In this document: positions 51,425 to 60,500 of the stretch, piece after piece | How positions within the stretch are numbered: the first letter of the stretch is position 1 | Layout of the letters: the number at the start of each line of letters is the position of its first letter | Assembly: GCA_963210315.1 (NCBI GenBank) | Contig: OY723290.1 | Coordinates: forward strand, 1,736,001-1,800,000 | Direction: 5' to 3' | Source: Rhynchopus euleeides | Lineage: Eukaryota > Euglenozoa > Diplonemea > Diplonemida > Diplonemidae | DNA: 64,000 nucleotides | Program-made: the position numbers and the translations under genes | Notes under the pieces: model-generated | The model's database searches: none | Told to the model about the DNA's origin: nothing | The model's input: only the letters and a program-made list of their open reading frames with translations

Positions 51425-53047
51425 ATGTCAAAAACAACTACGATCTCGAGCAAAAGCCCGTTACAACATCTCTGGGAGGTCTTACAACACTATGACTACG
51501 ACTGGTCCTGGTGGGACATCGATGGATCCACGAGGATACCCAGAGCAAGTTATGAGGGTAAAATCGCGGGGGCACCATCACTCCCCTTAAACAGCGAACT
51601 CCTTCTGAAGGACTTTCCCCACCTGCAGGAGAATTTTATATGGATTTCTCATGCCTTTATCTCCAAGCACGCCAGGTGGGAGGGTACGGCCGGCGCCGGA
51701 CCTAGAAACGCAAAGTTGGGCGCATGCACTGAACAGCTGCTCAGTGGCTCATTTGCAGAGAAGGCTCCGAGGTCCCGCAAGGGATGCTGTTTGCACTCGG
51801 CTTTTTGTGTACCGAAAAGGAAACCAGGCGAACTACGTTTCATTCTGGCATGCCAACGTCTGAATCAGGCCATGGCTCACATCAAGCTACCGCCCTGCCA
51901 GTTCCCCTCTTATACAATGATCGTAGACACGGTATTAAGCGGCGCCTTTTTTTGCGAGTTCGATTTCAAGAGCTGGTTTTTTCAGTTCAATATCGAGCCT
52001 GCAGCCCGACCATTCTTCGCCTTCCGGTGCAACAACGCAATCTTGTGGATGACACGTCTAGCCATGGGATACAGAGCTTCACCACAGCTGGGTCAAGCTG
52101 TTACGAGATGTCTGGGAGCAGAGGCTGTTGCCAACACGCAGGCTGAACACATCTCTTGGCTGGATAACACCGTCTTCGTCGCTGATTCCGCGGAGATTCT
52201 CAATCGGGTGAAATCTAACTTCGAAGCGATATGTGCACGATACGGGGTTATCATTGGGGATACCTCGCCGATCAGCCGACAGGGTACAATGCTCGGTCTA
52301 CACTTCGACTGCATACACAAGAGATGGAAGATGGATCCCGCCTGGGTCGAGAAACTAAAGGGATCTCTTCAGATAAGTATGCTCGAAGCCGCAATGCCAC
52401 TTCGATTCTGGTGGAGAATGTGCGGACTCATTCTCTGGCGGGTGTATGCTCTTCAGCTCCACTTGTACGAGCAGGCCAGCTTGCTCAGCTGGATGTCAGA
52501 AGTCAGCAAGGACGGCGTCCTTAGTTACGAAAGCTGGTCGAGAGAAGTCACCCTTCCATTGAACGTACGAGCCTCGATGCAAGACTCGCTGGGACAACTT
52601 CTGCAGAACCCCTGGCGTATATGGAGTCCTCCACCCACAGATAGGGGCACGGCACATACAGATGCCAGCCTCACGGGATGGTGCTTCATCGTGAACAGAG
52701 ATGGAAAGACGATCACACGATGGGGGCTCTTCACCGAAAACTGGCTACATGAAGACATCGCCGTCTTAGAGATGTACGCGTTCTACCGCATGGTGATGCA
52801 CATTTGCGAAGACATGCACATGCAAGGTGTACGATGGAGGGTCGGTGTCGATAACACAGCGGTGATCGGAGCATGGCGCAAGGGTTTCTCACACGCCAAA
52901 CACATCCTGAACCTGTTGATGAAAGCCCGCCGTATTGCCGATACCGCATCATGTCGTTTTGAGATGGGCTACGTGAAGTCAGAGGAGAACCCTGCTGATG
53001 ACTACACCCGGCTACGGGACACATCTCACCCATACTACACCACATGA
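51425..53047 (+). CDS. Reverse transcriptase-RNase H of the YR retroelement
   Basis: 540 residues from the first in-frame ATG after the recombinase stop (51425). The frame is open upstream through the RREP array and is -1 relative to the recombinase, so translation could also begin earlier by frameshift. RT motif A is FDFKSWFFQFNI (about 178-190), motif B is AMGYRASPQLGQAV (about 213), and motif C reads WLDNTVFV (about 245), where YxDD is usual. RNase H residues are all present: Asp in AHTDAS (about 412), Glu in VLEMYAF (about 448), Asp in VDNTAV (about 474) and Asp in NPADDYTR (about 522). It ends at TGA, about 140 bp before the right terminal repeat. Confidence 0.85.
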   Translation: MSKTTTISSKSPLQHLWEVLQHYDYDWSWWDIDGSTRIPRASYEGKIAGAPSLPLNSELLLKDFPHLQENFIWISHAFISKHARWEGTAGAGPRNAKLGACTEQLLSGSFAEKAPRSRKGCCLHSAFCVPKRKPGELRFILACQRLNQAMAHIKLPPCQFPSYTMIVDTVLSGAFFCEFDFKSWFFQFNIEPAARPFFAFRCNNAILWMTRLAMGYRASPQLGQAVTRCLGAEAVANTQAEHISWLDNTVFVADSAEILNRVKSNFEAICARYGVIIGDTSPISRQGTMLGLHFDCIHKRWKMDPAWVEKLKGSLQISMLEAAMPLRFWWRMCGLILWRVYALQLHLYEQASLLSWMSEVSKDGVLSYESWSREVTLPLNVRASMQDSLGQLLQNPWRIWSPPPTDRGTAHTDASLTGWCFIVNRDGKTITRWGLFTENWLHEDIAVLEMYAFYRMVMHICEDMHMQGVRWRVGVDNTAVIGAWRKGFSHAKHILNLLMKARRIADTASCRFEMGYVKSEENPADDYTRLRDTSHPYYTT

Positions 53048-53152
53048 ACGATCACCCCCCTTACGAGAGCGAGTTCCCCGAGGTTACCGTCATCATGCGA
53101 GATTATCAGGGGAGGTCGGGGGGGGGGGGGGTGTAGCGTACTAGGGACCGGT

Positions 53153-53291
53153 AGTGCGCACAAACTAACAGCCAAGCCTATTGTTTACACAAACAATCTT
53201 GCTTGTGACAGTAAACAATAGGCTGTTGGCAGCGTGCAGTGCAACATACATAATTCCATGAACAGATATATTGCATAGTGCGCACAAACAA
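53153..53291 (+). repeat. Right terminal region: B-A-B split direct repeat
   Basis: TAGTGCGCACAAAC at 53153-53166, then the 108-bp copy at 53184-53291 ending in the same motif. AGCCTATTGTTTAC and GTAAACAATAGGCT form an inverted pair across 53176-53223. Confidence 0.85.
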
Positions 53292-54225
53292 GAGTTACGA
53301 GCGACGAAGCGTAGCAAAGTCGCGAAGTAACGAATGAAATCGCTCCGCTGACCGTTTAGATTAGCACCCTTGTGCCACTTCACAGGGCTTCAACACCTTG
53401 GGACAGCAAGTGTGCACTTCACAGGGCCTCAACGCCTTGGGACAGCAAGTGTGAGCTCAACAAAAAGTAGGCCGGAACAGTTGCTGGACAGGGTGTCCAC
53501 AATAAAGCGAAGGGAGTACGATTTCTGTGCATTTCTGGGTGAACGTCTCTGGCCGCCAACCGGGATACACCGGCAGTAACAGCAATCAGGTTTGAAACGG
53601 GGAGTGGCCCACGTGGTGTTCCTACGAACAACATATGAGTCGCACTGGCACAGCACAGCTTGGCACAGGGCGAATGCATCCGCCAAGAAAGAACACGAGC
53701 GCCGTGTGAAGGGATACACACGAGATACATTGGGGGATTTTTTGCCGTCATCCGCCGGAAGGTCTTCCCTCCCCCCCCCGTCTCCCCCCCCGCCCCGCCC
53801 CGTCCCGGGTTGCCCACCTAACCCCCCTTCGCAAGGAGTCCACCTCACCAACACACAAAGCCTCCCAGGCTCTTTGGGCGCCCCGCCTTTTCACCACACC
53901 ACCACCACCACCACCCCCTCTCCTGCAGGGATTGGTTGCGTGCATTCTCTCTCCTGCGTCTCCTCCCCACGACCCCGACCCCCCCGACCCCACCCTTCCT
54001 TCGCCACACAACAGCCCCCCTCCGCCCCTCCTTTATTTTTCGCGTGGAGAATCCCATTTCAGCTCTGCCGGCCGTGCCGGACACACCGCCGCACGACGTA
54101 ACACTCCCCTCCCCCAGCTACCCATGTGGTAGTCTGGGTGTGCAGTCACCACGCCTCCTGACCCTGAGTGTGATGGGGTATCGCCACAGCTGTCCAGCGC
54201 TCCGTGGGACCTGGGGAAACAGATC
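53292..54225. other. Intergenic region with a 39-bp tandem duplication
   Basis: 53376-53414 and 53415-53453 are the same 39-mer (CACTTCACAGGGCxTCAACx ...) with two changes. The rest is pyrimidine-rich (53765-54010), with no supported gene. Confidence 0.6.
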
Positions 54226-55248
54226 ATGAGGGAGGCCCTGCCCGCGCTGTCGCGGGATGACTCGCTCGACGATGCGAGCTCTGGCGGGACACCGGAGGAC
54301 GCGCCGCCGCCTGATCTGGATGATGTGACATCGCCGCCGCATGTGCCTATCCGTGCGCCGCTGGGGCCTGTGCGAGGGCTGCAGCCTCGGGCAGCAATGG
54401 GGGCACCGCGGGAGCTTCTCCCGTCACTCCCCGCACGCAGCTATGAGGTGCGGGGGGGTCCGGTTGGGGCGGGTGGGGGTGCGCGGAGTCGGACCACCCC
54501 GCCCCCGTCGCGGGGGTCAGAGAGGGCGCGGCCCGCAGCGTCGAGTCAGCTGGTGTTCACCGCGACGCCGCCCCTGCGTGACTTCTTTGCGCCGGAGGCG
54601 CAGGCTGATCTCGACTCGCTCAACAACTCGATAGCCAGCTCGAAGAGGGGTGTGTCGGCACCCACGTCGCTGAAGTCGAATTCGACGAAGGCATCGCTGA
54701 GTGCGTCGCGCAAGATGTGCCGGCATCGTATCATGATCAGCATGTGTGCCGTGTGCAAGGATAGCCCGTCGGCCCAGGCGACGAAGAACCGTGCACTGCA
54801 CGATCTGATGACGCGGGATGGTGGGTCGAAGGGCTCGATTCCGGCGGAGAACCGCAGTGTCCCGTCGGCGAGGGAGTCGGTTGCGTCAAAAGGGTCAAAA
54901 GGGTCGAATCCGGTGTCGCTGTCGGGGTCGCAGCGGCCGCCAAGTGCGCACGATTTTGTCCCCCCGGAGGTGAACCTGCGTGACTACACCCGGAAGATGT
55001 TCAACGTTCTGAAGCTCGACGCGAAGAAGGTGACGGTGAAGACCACCATCAAGGAGCTGCACGAGATTCTCGACGAACATCACCTCTCAACAACAACCTC
55101 GTCGAAGTTTTTCATCAAGACCCCGGGGGCGGTGACGATTGAGTATGGCGATTCTGACCTCCTGTGCAGATTGCCTCCAAAGTGCGTCATTACTTACTCG
55201 CTCCACCCGAAGAAAGTCGAAGGCAGGACATGTTGTGTCATCCAATAG
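54226..55248 (+). CDS. Putative prenylated protein with CaaX box
   Basis: 340 residues. The N-terminal ~130 are Pro/Ser/Arg-rich. A small Cys/His cluster (CRHRIMISMCAVCKD, about 164-178) could bind one zinc. Residues about 240-335 look folded: DYTRKMFNVLKLDAKKVTVK, then TTIKELHEILDEHHLS, SSKFFIKTPGAVTIEYG. The C-terminus is RTCCVIQ-stop; CVIQ fits a CaaX motif with Gln last, typical of farnesylation, and the preceding Cys could be palmitoylated. This predicts membrane association. Family unknown. The start is the first ATG of the frame near the coding-like region. Confidence 0.7.
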   Translation: MREALPALSRDDSLDDASSGGTPEDAPPPDLDDVTSPPHVPIRAPLGPVRGLQPRAAMGAPRELLPSLPARSYEVRGGPVGAGGGARSRTTPPPSRGSERARPAASSQLVFTATPPLRDFFAPEAQADLDSLNNSIASSKRGVSAPTSLKSNSTKASLSASRKMCRHRIMISMCAVCKDSPSAQATKNRALHDLMTRDGGSKGSIPAENRSVPSARESVASKGSKGSNPVSLSGSQRPPSAHDFVPPEVNLRDYTRKMFNVLKLDAKKVTVKTTIKELHEILDEHHLSTTTSSKFFIKTPGAVTIEYGDSDLLCRLPPKCVITYSLHPKKVEGRTCCVIQ

Positions 55249-56920
55249 CGAAGCATCTCGAACCTCTTGTCGCCGCCTGTTGCCGAGTCTCAAGAGAGGG
55301 TGTCCAGGGTTGGGCGATATCCACCTCCTGTTGGGTTTGGAGTGTGATCACAAAAGGATCTGTGTGGCGGCCATCTTTTTCCGATGACCATTTTCAACGC
55401 ACGGGAAAAGATCGGCCGCAACCACAGGGGGGCAGGCGGCTAGAAGGGGGTCAAACGGTCTAACAACATAGCCTCGAAAACACCGCTTTTCGGGAATTGC
55501 CACACAGGCCACAGAAACCCCCCTCCGAGAGGCTGCTCCTGTGGGTTGCTGCGTTTGGGTACTGTGCTCATGTGACACACAACTGCCCTCCCCTAATTGG
55601 CGTTCACAAGCCCTGACAAAATCACACAGGTGCTCCAACCTCCTGCTGGGGACTGGGGGCTCTGATCTCTTTGGGGCTTTTGCCGAGACCTTTTTGTTTT
55701 GAAAGCGATAGACACATGCCGCAGCTCGCTTTGCACATTAACAATCGCCCTTGCCAGCATTCGGTTTCCCTCTGCACTAGCCACGTCTGCACTCGCCAGC
55801 ACTGTTGTTGGTTCTTACAATCCATGGAAGACCTTCGCTCTGCGCAACACTGCGAGTCAAAACTGTGTCACTTTACAGCCAGTGTTGTGGGGCGCACACA
55901 CCACACAACACCCCCCACTTTCTCACTATTCTGCGTCTTGCAGTTTTGGGTTCAGCGGACTGGCATCGCGCAGTGCAGCCTTCTCGAGGGCACCACAGCG
56001 TGAGAACCGCGCATGCCTGCTGCCTATTTTTCACACTTCTGCGCGAAGGCCTCTGCGTCAATGGGCATAGTCCCACAGGGAGGACTTCACTCTGTGCCAC
56101 TGTGTGTCAAACTGTGTCACTTTGCAGCCAGTTTTGTGAGGCGGTTCACCCTTCCTCACTTCTCTGCGTCAGCTGATTGAGGGTGTGATATGAGGGTTCT
56201 ATCCAACAAGGATATCAAGGCGGCACTTTCAAAGTCCTGCCAAGGACAGCGCCACGTGGGTGTGTGCTTCTGATATATGTTATGTCATCATGTGAACCCT
56301 CCCCAGCGTGTGCCAACATCCCTGACACGCTCACGAAAAGCATGACACGGAGAAAACAGGTGCCGGAACAACCTGCCGAGCACACGGGTGGTGCCACGTT
56401 GATCCACGCAGCGATCTCCCATGACAGGAAGCCTTGTCGCCACGGCAGAGTCGCCGCAGACTGTGGGAGAGGTGTCGCCAGTCACCTTGAGGTTGCAGTG
56501 TGTCATCAGGCTAAGACCCGTGCCCTCTTCACCTCCCCTATTAGGTTGCTCTCCCTCTCTCTCTCTCTCACTCTATCCTGCTGGTCTGGGGCACCCTTCC
56601 GGGGCCCCGCCAGGGATAGGGGGAAAATGGCTCTTACTCTGCCTCGTTGGTTATCCTGTCCTTCCGGTTTCGGCTTTGTGGATCAGCGGCTAGTTTCTGG
56701 CTGCCGCCCCCCACCTCCCTTCTGAACACTCTCGTCTCGTCTCCACCGTCTGTCGCTGTGCCACGCCTCCCTGGCCTCTTATGGTTAGTGTAGTGCTGTT
56801 GTGTTTTTTCCGGTTCAGGCATGCATCGTATCAGGTGAGAGTCAAATTGTGGCAGCGAACAATACTGCAGCTTCCCACCCCACCCCACCCCACCCCACTC
56901 CCACTCGCGCCCGCACTCGA
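55249..56920. other. Intergenic region with short interspersed repeats
   Basis: No credible gene. Copies of the CCTTCGCTCTG-type repeat lie at 55832-56049 and 56081-56172. CT and CACCC microsatellites are at about 56556-56574 and 56876-56900. Confidence 0.5.
55832..56172 (+). repeat. Two short interspersed repeats in tandem
   Basis: 55832-56049 runs from ACCTTCGCTCTGCG to CTTCTGCGCGAAGG. 56081-56172 starts AGGACTTCACTCTGTGCCAC and ends CTTCTCTGCGTCAG. Both contain CTGTGTCACTTTxCAGCCAG. Confidence 0.6.
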
Positions 56921-56928
56921 GATTTAGA

Positions 56929-57182
56929 TGTACCGTAGACGTAAATATTCTGGAACGGGCCCATTTTTGCCCGGTCCGTTTCAAAATATTTCCAGGGCCA
57001 GTTGGGGACTCGGTGGTGAGGATGGCTTGCCTCAGGAATCGCGCGAGTGCACGAGTAGGTCCCGTCAGGGACTGTATGCCATCCGATCACCTGGCCCAAG
57101 TCCCCGAGTCGCAGAAAGCCCTGTAAATATTATGGAACGAAAAAGTCCGGAACGCCAACCCACCAGCGTTCCATCTACGGTA
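56929..57182. mobile_element. MITE with TACCGTAGACG termini, copy 2
   Basis: Same family as 17493-17809: shares GGGCCCATTTTTGCCCGGTC and CACCTGGCCCAAGTCCCCGA. The inverted ends are TACCGTAGA / TCTACGGTA. GATTTAGA flanks it on both sides (56921-56928 and 57183-57190), an exact 8-bp target duplication, as produced by hAT-type transposases. Confidence 0.85.
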
Positions 57183-57190
57183 GATTTAGA

Positions 57191-57546
57191 ACAGAAGCAA
57201 ACCCGCTGGTCACGCTGTAAGGTCTTGTCAAACCACTTTGTCATGACAAGTGGTTTTGACATGTTACGATTTTTGCATGCCAATTTCACAGTGTTAATCC
57301 CACTCGGAAGGGCCCTAGTCGCGCACCGTGCAGGCGTCTCCCAACTCCCTGCCCCTCCCCCAACACACCACCACCCCACGACAGGCACACCCGGGAAAAG
57401 GGGGCGCGGTGAACGAAACCCAAACACATTTCTTATCAGACTGCCTTGTTATCGTCTACACCACCCCACCCCCATGATGTGGGTGTAAATTCCCCCTCCC
57501 CTCCCCCCTCCCCGCGCACCCCTCCCTCCCCCTCCTCCTCTGAGCC
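57191..57546. other. Upstream region of the cyclase-like gene
   Basis: A hairpin at about 57225-57262 (TGTCAAACCACTT ... AAGTGGTTTTGACA); the last ~70 bp are C/T-rich directly before the ATG. Confidence 0.5.
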
Positions 57547-60500
57547 ATGGCTTCCCACAGGCCTTCGTTGCCCGCCTCACAGGCCCCCCCAATCGTGTTC
57601 GATGCTGTCGTGCGCCCCCCCAGCACAAGCAGTGCCGAAGAGAGGAAGGAGCAGATTCTGCGATCCGCCAATGCCGGCAGTGCAAAGGCGGAGGCACCTC
57701 TGGGTAACAAGGAGGTGGCCCCTGCGACGGAATCTCCCGCCCCTTCCCATATGGCCTCTGTGCAGCTGAGCCGGATGAGCTCGTCTGGGCAGAACCAAGG
57801 CCAAGGTCAAGGTCAAACTCTGAGCCAGAGCCAGAATCAGAACCAGTCGAAGCCGCGTGATCTGGCAACCTCTCTGTGGACTTCACAAGTCCCCTCATGG
57901 CCCTCCACTGACTACGAGCGGCAGCTCCTGGAGGGCTGCTCCGTGGTTCGCTGGAATATCCTCCTCCTCGCCACCCTCTCGCTCTGCGGCGCCGCGACAC
58001 TCATCCCGATCATCGCCTTCGATACCCACGATAGGTCGCAGCGGCAGCCCTGCCCCTCCCTTGCCACCACCGCCCCCAGGACACCTCCACCCCCCGCGGG
58101 GTACCACAGCAGCCTTGCCGACCTGTCGGGCATACTCGCCACCGCTTTGGAGAGGACCGCCGTGGAGGACTTTGCCTTTGAGAATCTCCTCTCCCGCCAC
58201 GCCGCGTCTGCCGCAGCAGATGGGGTGAACGGCACCTCCTCCGGGTCCTTCCGTGAGGCTGTGAAATCTACACCGAGAGGCAGCGCCGACACCACCACCA
58301 CCACCACCGCGCAACAGATGATGCAGAGGCTGCAGGCGATGCAGCCCTTTGAAGCGAGGGGGCCCGCTGGGTGGAGGAGCAGCAGCAGCAGCGCTTCCTG
58401 CGGGGAGGATGATTCGGGGGACCCTGCGCCCTGCCCCTGCGTGAAGAAGGTCCGGCCTGTCGTGGCCACCCCATCTCAAGGGGGGGCAGGGGGTGTGACC
58501 TACGCGTTTGCCGAGCGCAGCCTTGAGGTGTCTCCGCCGCGGTGGGGGAGCTGGGTGAACGGCACATCCCCCTCCTCCTCCTCCACCCCAGCCTCCGCCT
58601 TCATCTCGTTCTCCGTGGGGGTGGGCGAGGGTGCCGCCGCGCCCATCTCCCCCGGGTGGTCGCAGGAGTTTATCCTGCCGGGGCCTGAGGAGGTGTCGCG
58701 GGGTTTTGCGGGCCGCATCGCCGAGGCGGCTGATCTCCGCTCCGCGGTGGTGGTGGGGGCTGGGTGGCGGGATCCGATTCCTTCAAATCCTTCAACCCCC
58801 GCCGCGGAGTACCCCACGGCGCACCGGCGACTCGCAACCCTAACAGCTACTCTGGCTGGACTCCCGAGCCTCCGTGCAGGGCTTGTCTCGGAGCAGGAGT
58901 CGCAGGGTGGTGGCAGCACCACATTCCCGCCGCTCTTCCGAACCGCAGTGGCCTGCCTGGAGGGGGGTGGTGGAGGAGGAGGAGGTGGGGGTGCTGGTGC
59001 TGAGGGTTCCACACCCCCGCACCACGACCCCCGGTTCCCCGCAGCGCCGTGCGGTGCGGAGGGTCGGGGGTCCCTCCTCCAACATACCGACGCGGCGCTG
59101 ACGGCGTTTGCCCTGTCCCCCCTCACCCACGCCGCAGACGCCGCTGCCTCTCCGCCGGACCCCACCCCTCCTCCGCCTTGGCTGTTCTCCCCCGCGTTGC
59201 GGCACCTCACCCCGCCTGGCAGTGCGGAGGAATCGCTGGAGCCGTTCGTCAGCGTCGGGTTTTCCTCCCCCTCTGCTGAACCCTCCGCAGACGCAACGCT
59301 GCCGGAGGGGATCCTCCCTGTATCGGGGGGCACCGCGTCGCTCCTCTCCCGGCTCGCTGCAGAGGAGGCGGGGGTGGGGGTGGGGGTGGGGGGGTCTCCA
59401 CCCCCATCCCCCGGAGTGGGGGGAGGTGGGGTGGTGCCAAACGCATCCGGCACCACCCCGTTCCCCTTAGGAGCCCGGAGGCTTGCGGAGGTTCTCTCCG
59501 GAGGGTCCGGGTTGCGTTTCACAGCGGAGGAGGTCGCGCGCCTCGCGGGCACCCTGTTCCCCCAAGCCGCGCGGGGGGAGGGAGAGGAGGGTTGGGGTGG
59601 GGCCGGGTCTGGGCCACCCCTGGCGGAGGCGCGCCGCGGGCACCACCGGGTCTTCCCCCAGGGGTTGGGTTTATCCGGCGCCTTCTCCCTCTTCGGTGGG
59701 GAGGGGGATTCGAACCCTGCCTCGCGTGCCTTCTTCCACAGGCAGGGGGCTCCGTTTGTATCCCACTATATGATGGATGGCGTGGCGTATTTTGCTGTGG
59801 TTATCCCGTGGGGCCCCACAGAGTCCTCACCTCTGCCGTGTGGGAGTCTTGCCGAAGGGGTTGCTGCGGTGGTCATCCTCTCCAGAGAAGACATGGATTC
59901 GCTCATCGCAGCTCTCCCCAATGAAGAGGATGGGGAGCAGGTTCCGGCAGGGGCCCCACCCGGAAGCGAGGGGGAAACGCCAACGCGGAGCCCTATGCAG
60001 ATGGCTGTCGTCGCCGCCGCGACGGTTCTGGTGACCCATCTCATAGCCTACATCACCCTGGTGGCTCTGTCTGCACCCCTTGAGAAGCTGCATCTCAGGA
60101 TCTGGGATGAGTGCGCCTCCCTACCCATTCCGAAGGCCGCGCCCCCTCCGGAGGGGGTCATCCGCGAGGTGCGGGCACTCCAGATCTCCTTCGCAAAGGT
60201 CGCCTCCTTGGTGCGGAGGACGAGCCACGCCGTGTCGGGGGTGGACGGGTCTTCCCCAAGGGATCAGGCAAACAGGGGGAGCATTTCCTTCAAAACTGCA
60301 GAGGGTGGGGCGGAGCCTCCGCAAGGGGGGAGGCAGGAAGGGTGTGGGAGCGACCCGAGCGACATGCGAACGGGCCTCACCCTGTCCTCTGTGGTGCGGC
60401 ATTCCGTCGTGTCTCAGAGCAGCGGGTCATCCGCTTCAACGGGGAATGGGGACAGCCGCACCTCCCGCACCTCACGGACCTCGCTGTTGTCTTCAAAATC

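Larger units (their letters stand above)
48700..53291 (+). mobile_element. Tyrosine-recombinase retrotransposon (DIRS/Ngaro/VIPER class)
   Basis: 4.6 kb. A 108-bp sequence (48700-48807) recurs identically at 53184-53291. TAGTGCGCACAAAC, the tail of that repeat, appears a third time at 53153-53166 before the right copy. This gives a split-direct-repeat layout (A-B ... B-A-B) typical of retroelements that integrate by tyrosine recombinase instead of DDE integrase. The ORFs are gag (48810), recombinase (49857) and RT-RNase H (51425, with an upstream array). No target duplication is expected or seen. Confidence 0.85.

Noticed and set aside
50842-51590. Additional open frames across the RREP array on both strands
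   Set aside because: The repeat unit contains no stop in several phases; only the RT phase continues into a real domain.
53592-54101. 169-codon plus ORF upstream of the CaaX gene
   Set aside because: Pyrimidine-rich low complexity giving Pro/Ser/Thr/His runs; no motif and no support for a start.
59700-59770. T-arm-like GGGTTCGAATCCCC on the minus strand, suggesting a tRNA
   Set aside because: The rest of a cloverleaf is absent and the region is inside the well-supported cyclase-like coding sequence.
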